Assembly: GCA_036346245.1 (NCBI GenBank)
Contig: CM070735.1
Location: forward strand, 29,928,410-29,992,409
DNA from: Bonia amplexicaulis
Taxonomy: Eukaryota; Streptophyta; Magnoliopsida; Poales; Poaceae
Direction: 5' to 3'
Length of the DNA stretch: 64,000 bases
Within the stretch, counting starts at the first letter, position 1; each line of letters opens with the position of its first letter. A program made the position numbers and the translations under genes. Below the pieces are notes generated by a model that was not told where the DNA came from, ran no database searches, and saw only the letters and a program-made list of their open reading frames with translations. Shown in pieces: positions 11,448 to 23,100 of this stretch.

Positions 11448-14400
11448 ATGAGGATTCGCGAACTGGGAGACGGTGACGGGGGGCTGGTGGTGGAGGAGGA
11501 GGAGGAGGAGGAGGAGTCGGGGGCCAGGGGTGGCGGCGAGGTCGCGCGGCTGAGGGCGAAGCGCAAGCTCGTCGGCGCCACCGCCAGGGTGCTGTTTTAC
11601 CCGACGCTGCTCTACAACGTGCTGCGCAACCGGTTCGAGCCGGAGTTTCGGTGGTGGGATCGCGTCGACCAGGTGGTGACCCTGTCTTGCGTTAGCTTTA
11701 CGCGGATCCCGTGATTATTTTGGTTGGGATTATAGGCCGTGCTTTAGTGTCAGCCTGTCGGGGGCAGTGGTTGTTGCCGTGCCTGTTCATTTCAGGCTTC
11801 ATTTAGTCCAATTGTAAGAAATTTGCGCGCTTATCCGTCAGTACTGTCGTGATTTGTGGTCTTTCATTTGGAACCGGTGGGTATGTTTACATGCCTAGGA
11901 GCACAGAGGCCTGTCTGTTATATCAGTAGCGAAAGGACATAGCCACTGAATAGTATGCGTTTGATTGTGGTTGTTAGTTGTTACATTGTTGCTTTTCACA
12001 ATTAGTATTTTGAGGTGTGTATTCATGATGAATCTGTGCTATAAAGATCTCATTGGCTAATTTGCCCGACCTCCATCTGCAGTGTATTTTGCTAGGCGCT
12101 GTTCCTTTCCCAAGTGATGTTCCACGTTTGAAGCAACTTGGAGTTCAGGGAGTTGTAACATTGAATGAGCCTTACGAGACTCTGGTCCGGACGTCCTTAT
12201 ACCAGGTAAATTTCCCTTGAGTTTATGGTTGCATGGTTTCTTTTGTATTTTGAATTTGATTGTGTCACTGAGTTAGAACCTAGGACTCAGTTACCTACTT
12301 GTTTTGAAATTGTAGGATGTCCTTGTGCTGTCAATAATCTTCTAATCCTGCATTCACAAAGTGCGATTTCATACATGTTATGATTGATTCAGAGCCCCGT
12401 CCATCTCTCTGCTGTGCATTTCCAGTCAGCACTGTTAAGGGTATTAGAGACAAGGGTTTAGAAATAGAATAGGAATCAGCATATTCCCCTGTAATATCCC
12501 TTTGTACTCCCTATATATATTGCCCATTGAGCCTCTTCAATATACACAATATTCATAATATGGTATCAGAGCTTAGGTTGAAACTCTAACCTCATCTACT
12601 TCCGCTGTTGCTGCTACTCCCGGGAGGTCGATCTCTACTCCTGGGGGCGGTCATCTCCTCGACGCCGTTGCCGGCGTTGGGTCCCACCGGACCACCGCTG
12701 TCGCTGGGTCCCGTCGGACCGCCGCCGTCCTCAGGTCACCGACCCTCCTTGGGCTCTCATGCCATCCAGATCTGATCTGGATGGAATTCCGCCAACATCG
12801 GCCACCACTCGCGATCGTCGTGGTCGCCGTCCCCAATTGGCCGCCGTCTCCCTCCCGAGACCGCCGTTGCCTCAAGAGGAGCCGACGCTCATCGGCCGTT
12901 CCGCTTCCCGCCGCGCCGCCGCCGGATCTGGCCACCTCCGATGCCGCCAAGTCCGAATCCGCCGCCTCGGGCCGGATCCGGCCGTTTTGCCGCCGTGAGC
13001 TCGGATCGCCTCGCCGGCTGGATCCGGCCGCCGCTGGCTGCTCGGCCGGAGCTCGATCCGCCGATCCGCCGCCGCCGCTCGCCTCAAGTCCGGATCCGCC
13101 GTCTTCGCCGCCGCAGCGCACTCGGATCGGTCGCCGCCTCCACCTCCGTGACGGGAGCTCGGTTCCGCACTCCGACGCCGCCTTCTTCACCATCGCCGCA
13201 TCCGGCCGCCGTGATCGCGCCTCCGCGCCCGCGCCGCTGCCTTCGGCTGCCACCTCCCGCGCCTTTGTGCCAACGAGAGAGACAGTGGAGAGCGCGAGAG
13301 AGAAGTGAGGGAGCGCGACGGGCGCGAGGGAGGAAATGAGGGAACGAGCGTGCGTGCGGGGTGAAGAGAGAGAGAGAGAGAAGGGAGAGTTTTTGAGGGA
13401 GTGGGATATTTTGTTTTTTCTGCTGTTCTTTTGAGTCAGTCTTCGAGTTATTTTCCTCGTGAGTCTTTTATTGCGTTCATCCAAATCCGTAGTCTCTAAT
13501 TTTTTAGTTCGTTCAAGCCGTGCGAGTTCACAAATTTATTGTCAATCATAGAAGTGTAGGAAATTTCTTTTGCATGACAAAAGCCGCCGCTCTACTCTCT
13601 GAGCCGCGTGCAGATCGTAGAAGTCGTTATGATGCCGCCGCTTCTCTAGCCACCGCCCCGAGTTTCAAAGGCCACCGCGCGTTCTTTGTGCACTGCGCCG
13701 CCGCCTCTTAGGCTTCGATCTGTGCCGTCATGCATCTATCTATTCTTTTTTAGCTTGATTTGACAGTTTATTAAAAAACTGCACGCAACGACGACATTAT
13801 CAAGACTCGGACGTTGGATTTTTCTTGTTTTAGTATTAAGCCTTTTTCAAATGCAATGCTATTGCATACGCCTTGTATTTGAGGGGGGTGTTAAGGGTAT
13901 TAGAGATAAGGGTTTAGAGATAGAATATGAATCAACATATTCCCCTGTAATATCCCTTTGTACTTCCTATATATATTGCCCATTAGACCTCTTCAATATA
14001 CACAATATTCATAACAAGCACAACGAGTCTTGTCCTGATGAGTAAGACACCTTTCTTTTCCAGGTCCATGGGATTGATCACCTTGTAATTCCCACAAGAG
14101 ACTACCTGTTTGCACCTTCTCTTGAGGATATTTGTCAAGCCATGGATTTTATTCACTGTAAGTTTATACCATTTCTGAAGCATATGTGATCAATTTACAG
14201 CTCAGCTTTCCTGGTGTCTGTAGTACTTTATGTTATGGAATATTTTTCTTCTGCAAGTAGCCATCGAGTTAGATTTAGGAAGCAAAGCTAGTGGTGGTCA
14301 ACTTAGATTTAGGGAAACAAAGCAGGCAGTGGTCTAAGGGAAGCAGGTGATAGCTTGTGGTCAACAATTGTATAGGGAATTAGGTGTTGTATCTATTGCA

Positions 14401-15984
14401 CATTAAGCCGTTATTATCTGATGTAGTAGGTATAGCAACATATAAGTTGCAGCACTGTCTTTTTAATGCACACCCCCTCCCAACAGGAGGATGAAGGTTC
14501 TGTTAGCTATCATTGTATAGGACATCATGCATGATAATTAAGTGAAATGATTAATATAGTTGCTTAAAAAACTGAAAAAGGAATTAAAATGAAACCTGCT
14601 GTTAGACACTGTCAGTATTCCAATCATTTATATAGACTGGGATAGTAACCTACCAAAGCATGGCAACATGTTGTGCTCGTTCTGAAGTGCTTGATTTACG
14701 TGCATCAATAGCCATTGAGTTCTTCTCTCTCTCTCTATGTATATTATATTCAAGAATGCAGTTTCTTGTTACTAGAGTTTTTGCTGTTTGGCAGTTCTAT
14801 TCCTCCTGTTTTTCTGCCATGCCAAATGTTCATTTTCAGTGACTAGCTGCCTGCACAAGCTTTTCAAACAACAATGCCTATCTGCATTTTTTGAGAACAT
14901 GCAAAAGAGTTGTGCGCATTTCAATAATGCCTATCTGCATTACCTAAAATAATTATGAACTACATTCAAGTTTCCTTGTGAAACGTAGTACTGATCAAGG
15001 ATGATGCGATCACAAACAATTGAATCGTCAAAAAGTGTGCTTATGCCTTAGCATTTAACAATGACTGATATTCATTAGGTATGGGTTAAATGTGAAAGAA
15101 ATGAAGATCCAATGTATTTTTTTTTCAAATATTTCCATTGACCTCAAATGGGTAGAATTTAATACGTAGTTGTTGTGTGTTTGTCAGGGAATGCATCACA
15201 AGGTGGTACTACTTATGTTCACTGTAAAGCTGGAAGAGGACGAAGCACCACTATTGTTTTGTGCTATTTGGTAGGATGAACTACATATAATTTGACCTCA
15301 ATGTTATACATCTTCCCCTTCAGTTTGCTGATGACAGCTTATTATCTCCCTTATCTTACAGATTACTGATGGCAGCTTATTATCTCCCTTATCTTACAGA
15401 TTAAATATAGGAGCATGACTCCTGAAGCAGCTTTGGATCATGTCCGATCCATTAGGCCTAGAGTGCTTTTGGCACCATCACAGTGGCAGGTATGAACACT
15501 ATTGTGATTGCATTCTGCTAAGCCATTATGGTACAATTCTACAGTTGCTAAGCTGCTTCGTGCCAATGACACGATCTGGCAGGCTGTCAACGTGTTTAGC
15601 ACCCTCACCACTGGACGCCTTCCAATACGAAGTGCAAACCTGAACTGTTCTCTAGAAGCTGATGAAGCCTGCATCACTGACAGAGAAATTGGTGATTACT
15701 ACACAATGGAGTTTGATTACGAAGACAGCGGTTTACCCCTTTGCCAAGTTATGCTACCCAGGCCAACCAGTCCCACTGGGTGTATTGATGCAGTATTCAT
15801 AACAGAAGCCGATCTTGAGGGTTATGATACGCATGTTGATACCGCGAGGGATGCTGTTTCGTTGGAAGTAGTGGTCAGTCGCAAGCCCATCATGAAGAGA
15901 CTATCCTGCCTCTTTGGATCTTTGAAACTTACCAGCAGTTGTGAACCAGCCCCAAGCCGGTTTACTGAGGTCCGTGCCTGCTAG
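11448..15984 (+). CDS. PTPMT1-like: PTPMT-type dual-specificity phosphatase (phosphatidylglycerophosphate phosphatase-like), 6 exons
   Basis: Exons 11448-11672, 12083-12205, 14064-14157, 15188-15270, 15400-15489 and 15583-15984 join in frame (1017 bp, 338 aa) with GT..AG borders. The signature HCKAGRGRS, residues 159-167, holds the catalytic Cys160 and phosphate-loop Arg166. Asp129 in TRDYLFAPS is the likely general acid. This pattern matches the plant PTPMT/DSP8 group, which in related organisms removes phosphate from phosphatidylglycerophosphate during cardiolipin and phosphatidylglycerol synthesis at mitochondrial or plastid membranes. The C-terminal 130 residues lack a known domain. The start was chosen as the first ATG of the GC-rich exon. 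A run of Glu near residues 14-21 comes from a GAG microsatellite. Intron 2 carries a TRIM-like element, and the intron 4 acceptor is tandemly duplicated. Family is firm; substrate is inferred. Confidence 0.9.
12433..12560 (+). repeat. 5' LTR of TRIM-like element
   Basis: A 128-bp copy matching 13889-14016; followed directly by the tRNA-iMet-type primer binding site. Confidence 0.92.
13889..14016 (+). repeat. 3' LTR of TRIM-like element
   Basis: A 128-bp copy preceded by a purine tract and followed by the AGCAC target duplication. Confidence 0.92.
15328..15403 (+). repeat. 38-bp tandem duplication across the intron 4 acceptor
   Basis: Copies 15328-15365 and 15366-15403 differ at one base (gatgAcagc / gatgGcagc). 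Each ends in the same pyrimidine tract and CTTACAG/ATTA acceptor, so the gene has two identical 3' splice sites 38 bp apart. Only the distal one (exon from 15400) keeps the frame. Confidence 0.95.
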
Positions 15985-16207
15985 GTAGGCCTGCAACACT
16001 TTATGCGGTTTTCCATGTTGTGAATCAAGAGTATATGTTACTAGTAGATAGGCATTGTAGAAACACGGGGAGTTTCTATAGCCACGGCAATGCTATCGGG
16101 AAGAGTTGTGTGCATAGGGAGGTTGGAGAGTGTAGAGACGTGGATGTGCCGATTGTCCTTGTTTTTCCTCGAAAACATGTGATTTCATTGCATCATTGTT
16201 TCCTTGG

Positions 16208-16213
16208 AATAAA
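16208..16213 (+). terminator. Candidate polyadenylation signal of the phosphatase gene
   Basis: AATAAA, about 225 bp after the stop codon and 75 bp before a MITE insertion. Confidence 0.5.
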
Positions 16214-16287
16214 AAGCTATTCATGTGCCACCAATTCCCTGCCACCTCTTTTACGCGAGGAACTTTTGTTCTGCCATTCGGCATATT

Positions 16288-16510
16288 GGCCCTGTTCTTT
16301 TCAGTTTCTAAAAGTTGCTTTTTGGTTTATCTACAATAACTAGTTTTTAAACGGAGTATTTTTTTAAGATAGAGTCTACTAGTTAATTGTAGTATATATT
16401 TTATTGACTTCATTTATATTGGCAAAAATCGTATGTGAGTTTCTGTTACTCTGTAATATCTCGTACAAACAGCTCAAAAATCACAAGCCGCAGCAAAAAA
16501 CAACAGACCC
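16288..16510 (+). mobile_element. Tourist-like MITE, copy A
   Basis: The ends are GGCCCTGTTC and its imperfect inverse CAACAGACCC, with a 3-bp duplication ATT on both sides. The interior shares AAACGGAGTATTTT, an AAGA(C/T)..AGTCTAC box and a CTGTAATATC..GTA..ACAGCT stretch with the copies at 46285 and 50743. Terminal form and 3-bp duplication suggest the PIF/Harbinger group. Confidence 0.82.
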
Positions 16511-16513
16511 ATT

Positions 16514-17116
16514 ATCTTGGCACTAGCCAGCATCTTGTGCCTGTGGATTTGAGCTCGACTGCTCGTGCGCATGAGAATGAGATGCTAATATTGTTCTCGC
16601 CGAATTTTTCGTGCGGCTGGGAGCTGCGCTGTGTTGAGATCCACGTTTGTCTACTTTCCATTATTCTTCCATAGTTCTCGCGCTTACTGCACAAGGAAAA
16701 TATTCCATGGAATATCCACACCAAGGGATGTACTGGAAACCCGTCAAGTGACAGTGATGAAGCGGAATAGCGGATACGCCGATCCCAGCAAAAACAAACT
16801 TGTATGATTCTATATACAAATCGAAGCACATATCTATGCGATGGAAATGATTCCATTACTCGTGCTCCAAATTATCTGGGCAAAAACACTGCACACCGAC
16901 CAAATCAGCTCACTCAGGACCGTCGTGCGGGGAAAAATTATGAATACCGGGGGGAACAAAATATGGAAAATCCCGCAGGCCGTCGCATAGGAGACCGCGG
17001 GATACGAAACGGACGGGCCAAACCAGAATCAGAACCAGAAACAAAACAAAACAAAACCCTCCTCCCACGCTCCTCTCTCCCGCCGCCGCCGCAGCCGCAG
17101 CCGCAGGAGCACGACC
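16514..17116 (+). promoter_or_regulatory. Upstream region of the YbeY-HAD gene
   Basis: No coding signal. TATATACAAA near 16811 could be a TATA box. 17040-17116 is a CAAAA-rich then CCGCCG-rich leader typical of grass 5' UTRs. Confidence 0.35.
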
Positions 17117-20100
17117 ATGGCACGCATCGTGTCGCGCGCCCTCCCGTTCGCCTCGCGCTCGCCCCTCCCGCTCCCTCCGCCACTCCGCGGCATGGCGCTG
17201 ATTCGCTCCGCGCCGCTCCACCCGCCCCTTCCCGCGGCGGCATCCACGGCCTCGCTGCTCCCCTGGCGCGGGTTCACGGCCACCCCGAGCCCTCGCGCTC
17301 GGCGCCGCCGCCGCCGTCCGCGGACTCCTCTCCGGTATCCGAAGCTTCCGAAGGGGCGGCGCGGGCAGGCGGCGGCGAGGCGGGCGCAGCCGCAGGACCC
17401 TCGCCACCGCCCCGCCCCGCCCCCGCCCAAGGAGAGCGAGATCGAGCTCTACGCCCGCATCGGCGTCGAGGAGGACATGCCCGACGACCCCGAAGTGCTG
17501 GTACGCATCTCACGTCATCAAATTTCTCTCTGTATTACCTGGCTATTGTTAGAGAGAGTGTCATCGGAAACGCTGATCAAAATGCTCGCAGCCATTGAAT
17601 TTGGCGCTGGATTAGCTGGATGGTGTTTTGCCAAGTGTTATTGCGATATTACTAAACAATGTAGAAAGTATGGACTGTTAGTCTTTTTGTGATCTCAGTT
17701 GCAGTTCATTCATGGTGATTGGCATATTTGAAACCGTCTATTGTCGTCTCGAACTGGTTATGTTAGCCATTTGCCGAAAGGGAGTGCATATTTCAGGCAG
17801 CTAAGCATATGTCTTATTGTGCCGGATAGCTGAGCATGTCTTAGTAGAGCTCTCTTTGACCAAGAGGTAAACATGTGTGGGAAATGTATTTAGCTAAGTT
17901 GTAATTAGATATCTGGTAATGCATGATTCTGGCTTTGGTCTGGTAATTGGTACATGTTCGGCTGGTTATGTCTTGGTTACTGGAGTTCATTCATCTAGGT
18001 ACAATTATATACTACTGTTATTCTGTGGTTGATTTGGGTATGAGTAGTTTATTTCCCTCCAGGTTTGGATATGTTTGTCAATAAGATATCCCTATGCTAG
18101 TCTTGTTTGCATTTTCCATTTGTTGGTGGAATGTTTGTTAACCTTTGCTTCCGGTAATGTGCATGCAGAACATTGTAGAGATTCTGAAGTTAAATGTCCC
18201 AATGGCGATGAAAATTGCATTAGATGGACTTCTGGATTCCAAGTACAACACACGAGACACTTCAATAAGTGACGTTGGGAAGTATGAAAAGGTTGAGGTT
18301 TCTATAATGCTATGCAACAATAACTTCATCCAGAATCTTAACAAAGAATGGAGAGGCGAGGACTGCACTACTGATATGCTCTCAATGTCACAGTATATTC
18401 CGGATCTGGATGTTCCTATTGTAAGAATAAATCCTTTATTTGAATGATGTTCTGTTGGTACCTTTAGCTATGCCATCTTGTTATCTCCTCTCCCTGAGTA
18501 TGTTTTCATGCAGCTAATGTTAGGTGATATAGTAATCTCAGTTGAGACAGCTGCAAGGCAAGCTGAGGAGAGGGGTCATACTCTTCTTGATGAAATGCGG
18601 ATACTCGTGGTATGTTCTTCCTTTTTGTAAACTTGCTTAGTGATTGCCATTCACTTACATTTTTAGGGGGTTTGAATTCATATGCTAACTTTTCCTGGTA
18701 GAGTTCCCAACTTCCTTTACTTGAATATTATTGTATCGTCCAACAGATCACTTAACTGCCTGTTTTCCAAATCACTTAACCACATGGTATCTTGCATAGA
18801 TTTCTTCTGATGATACTATACACAATTTGACTGTTTATTCTTCTACTCTGTGTTAGGTTCGTGGTCTATTACATCTCCTGGGTTTTGATCATCAGACAAG
18901 TGATGAGGCTGCAGTAGAAATGGAGAAGGAGGAGCATCTCATTTTAAAAAGTCTAAGGTGGAAAGGGGAAGGTCTTGCTAAGAGTGCTCTTGATTTGAGC
19001 AAGCCTCACACAGAAAGATTGGATGGTGTGTCCTTTTGGCGTTTCTGTAGTCATTCTCCTTGCCATTATCTTTATCTTGAATAAACGTTTATCACACTCA
19101 TATGATGATATAATCCTGCTCTTGCTGTCTAAGAATGTTTACAGGACAAGTAACAAATGGTCTAAAGGGAGCTGGCAGCCTAAGATTTTATAGACCAAAA
19201 TTCAAATATATCTTCTGTGATATGGATGGTATGTCCTTTGCTCTTTGCACATATTTGCAATCTAGATATGTTATAGTTTGGATTTTACCAGTGTTCTTTT
19301 GTTTGAACAAGGTACACTGCTCAACAGTAAAAGCAAAGTTACAGCAAGGAATGCAGAAGCTCTAAGGGAAGCCAGGTTAAGAGGAGTAAACATTGTTATT
19401 GCTACAGGAAAGGTATTACAAGTTTGTAGTTTCTGTCTGACTAATGAATAATCATTCCGAGAACAGGACTATCATATATTATATTTATGCCATTGGATTG
19501 CCTTGGTACATATTATATTATCAAGATGCAAGAATTGTTCATCTTGGCAACTGGAAATATTGAGTGTCAGTTTGGGTATCTGAAAAAATTTCTGAACCAG
19601 AAATATATCAGCAAGGAAGCTATGTATCCCACAGAATCAAGCATGAAAATTTTCACCCTCATTTGAAATTCCCATGAGTGCTTGGATAGGGGAAATGATT
19701 GATGATATTGAATTAGACTTAAGGAATTGGCTCACACGAAGAAAAATGGTTTTCACGAGATGGGATGACCTGAGGAGTGGCTCACTAGAGAATAGATCAC
19801 CAAAGCATAGGCTTTGTCAGAATATACACTTCCTGAGAAGAGGCACTTGGAGACTGTAGTGCGGAATTGCCAGAATAGACAGGTCAGCAAAGACACTTGC
19901 CGGAGAAGAGACTTATGGGAGTGGACAGGTCACCAGAAAAGACTTACTGGAGCAGATGGGTCATTGGAGAAGTGCTTTGCTGTAGAAGAAGCTACTGGAA
20001 GAAAAGTGGTCACTTGCTGAGTACGCAAGGGCCTCCTCCTGTGATAGGCTTGCTGTTCCTTATGAGAACGAGAAAAAATTACTGTGCCATTGCATATTTT

Positions 20101-23100
20101 TTCTAACACACTCAGGATCCACTGTTTCTACTGATATCACTTCTTTTTTCTGGGCTGATTCAAAAACATCTAAAGCTCAAACTAAGAAACTTATACACTC
20201 CATAAATTATCCTGGTGGAATGGGCCAAAAACTGCCCATCTGAACAGATCATTAATGTTTGGATTGATCTTTTCATTTGCACTATTTCCATGAGCTTGAA
20301 TGGGATATTTCACTAGAACTAAAACAATCAAGAAAGCTTGTTATTCTCTGACTGTCTATTTCTGTTTGGCAATGTGCTATCTGTCAGAATGCTGATAATT
20401 ATTTTGCTTCCATCTTCATTTCGGAACAGGCACGTCCTGCCGTTATTGATGCTCTCAGTATGGTTGATTTATCTGGAAGAACTGGCATTGTTTCAGAGTC
20501 TTCACCTGGTATATTCCTTCAGGTTGGTGTAAAGTACGTTTTCATGGCAATACAGAATCTTATAAGAAATAAATTGTCTCGACTCTTGAGTGTTGAAAAA
20601 GTGGCTTTCTACACATCATGATCATTGCTTGCTTGCTAGCATGTGGCCTGATAGGTTTGAGATGTTCCAACAGAGGTGCATATCTGTTGAGTGAAGAATG
20701 CATGTTGCCTGCAACATGACCTTATTGGCACCCTAATTAAATATGCCGGGAGATAAAACACAATTGAAGGGTCCTCTTGTCTTTTATTCTGATAATAGAT
20801 ATTCACCTTTAGTTCTTGTATCGAGTTATGGTGTCAAATTTGGTCACGAGATAGGCCAACCGTTCTTAACCCCCCTGCATTCAAAAGCTGGATGTTCATG
20901 TATTCATGGAACAGCAAGTGTGCTGTTTATACCCCCCTCAGCTTGCCCTTTTTAATTTTTTTATAAATATAAAACCATAAAAAGGTTTATGTCATTGGTT
21001 GATGAGGCCATGAGGATTTATGCTTCTACTCAATACTGTAATGTGCTACCTTAAACTTGATGTTCCTTCACATTCTGTATATTAACATTGGTTACGCTTG
21101 TATTATTCCAGTCTCAATACTCTAGCCATTGTTCTGATCTGGTAAATAAGAGAATCATTGACAATTCCCAACAGCATGATCCTCATTCTCATCAGGTAAA
21201 TCCTTCCAATTTCAGGGGCTGTTGGTTTACGGTTTGGAAGGAAGAGAAATTTATAGGAGAAATTTAGATCAAGAAGTATGCAGAGAGGTAAGCAACAGTT
21301 TTTGTTTGCTATGTTTTGAGATCATACATGCGCACACAAGTCGTAATCTAGACCCAGAAAGGTTACATAATTTTCAGTTTTTTAACCTTAAAAAATGGTA
21401 TAGCGTCTGGTATTACATCTCTCCAGCTAATGCACTAGCTTACAGGCCCACTTATATCTGAGATTAGTATCTGGTTGCTTATTAGTTGGATCCACAACAG
21501 AAAGAAACTGCAGAACTATGTCTGAATAAATTAGTTCATTATCGTACTCTCCATTTTCACCAGTTTAAGTTAGCAATGCTTCTGCTGAACACCTGCATTT
21601 TTGTCATTATACTCTCTGTTGGGGGAGTGGCCCCACCATGGCCCAGTCGGCCCGCCATGCATAAGCCCAAATATGTATGTGCCTAAAAGGTAGACCCATG
21701 TAGGGCATGACAAGGAGAAGACTTGTATACCCCATTAGTAAAGATCTTAAGAGGAGCATTTGTGTAAAACATCCTCATCCATGGCTATAAATATAGTCCA
21801 TAGGGCGCGATGGAGGAAGAGGGAAAAACACTAAAAAGAAAAGACCATTGTCGGATTGAAGAAAAGGCATCCATTCTACACCTCTCCCCTCATTTGAGAT
21901 TTAAGTTCTGGATACCTCTCTCGGGCCTCCCGAAGCCCTGCTTTCTATTGTTTGACGCGTAACCACCATGTTTATTAAGGCGTCGTTTAGGCGACTCTTA
22001 AAGCGTCGCCTAAGCGGTGAGGCGCCCCCGGCCGGCAAGGCATCGCCACCGCCTTGCCATACATGCGTATGGGGTCCGCCTCAGCACCAAGGCGTCGCTG
22101 AGGCGACGATTAGGCGGAGTATGGCGGCGGGAAGACTCAAGGCGACGCCATATGCATGGAGGTGCAGCCGCGCCCAAATAAAGAAGGTAAACCCGAGAGA
22201 AACCAGATCGGTGGGCCGGTGGCTAAACCAGAGAAAGAAGAAATCGCGAGAAATTGAGAAAGAAACCCTAGGCGGCGAACGGGCGAAGTACCTGGAGGCT
22301 GGAACCTTGGCGGCGGCCGGCGGTGCCTCCATCTAGCCGCTGCGGTCTCTCCCCGTCGCCCAGCAAGGTACTCCCCCTCCCCTCCTCCTCTCCAATCGCC
22401 CAGCAGCAGCGCCGGCGCCAGAGACGTGGATCTGGTCCGCGTCTCTCCGGCCGAGACGCGGATCCGTGCCGGCGATGAGAGTAGGGTCGCCGCCATCGCT
22501 GGGGTCGCCGCCGCCGCTTGGTTGGGAGGGAGGGGAGAGGAGGGAAGGTCGCCGACGCCGCTGCTTGGTTGGGAGGGAGGGGAGGAGGAGGCTCGCCGAC
22601 GCTGCTGGGGATGCCGCCACCGCTGCATACGCTCGGAGGGAGGGGGAGCGAGCGAGCGCCGAGCGAGGACTGGAGGCGGAGCGACCGAGCGAGTGTGGTG
22701 TGCGCGGAGCTGAGTCAAGCGAAGCGATGATTTTTTATCGCGTCGGCGCTCGCTTCGCTGTCGCGCATCCATGCCGTGCTGCTCGCTTCTAGCCGATCGC
22801 TCTGTGCTGTCTTGCTTGCTGTTGTCGCTCTGTGCTGCACACTTGCTAGCTCTGTCACGCATCTAATTATCTTAAAGGGGATGGGTGCTTATATGGGAGA
22901 AGAGTAATTGGAATAAAGGATATGTGCAACATGGGCTTAAGAATTGACAACAACATGGTACATATATGCTGCTAAAATGCTCATTTTATTTGCTACCCTT
23001 TAGCGCCTTAGGACGTGTAAGGCGTCGCCTCGCCTCACGCCTTACCGCTTAAAAGGTGTGAGGGGGGTGGGTCGCCTCGCCTCGCCTTACCGCCTTAATA

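Larger units (their letters stand above)
12433..14016 (+). mobile_element. TRIM-like non-autonomous LTR element in intron 2
   Basis: Two direct 128-bp LTRs begin TGTTAAGGG and end CATAATA / CATAACA. The target duplication AGCAC is perfect (12428-12432 and 14017-14021). The primer site TGGTATCAGAGC (12561-12572) abuts the 5' LTR, and a polypurine tract GAGGGGGG (13881-13888) abuts the 3' LTR. The 1.33-kb interior is GC-rich up to about 13330 and carries no recognisable gag or pol. The LTRs differ at about nine positions, so the insertion is not very recent. It lies in sense orientation in the intron of the phosphatase gene. Copia-type parentage is inferred from the initiator-Met primer site. 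Confidence 0.93.

Noticed and set aside
12651..13484. 277-residue minus-strand frame inside the TRIM-like element
   Set aside because: It is antisense to the element, low in complexity, and open frames also occur on the plus strand; no gag or pol motif.
15508..15984. Separate 158-residue gene starting at 15508
   Set aside because: Its real part from 15583 is the last exon of the phosphatase; the upstream portion is intron.
19674..20020. Repeat-like CACTTGGAGA / CACTTGCCGGAGA series in intron 6 as a minisatellite
   Set aside because: Similarity between units is too weak and the spacing too irregular to support a real array by eye.
22137..22862. 241-residue minus-strand frame in intron 8 of the YbeY-HAD gene
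   Set aside because: It lies in GC-rich hAT interior and has no transposase or known domain.
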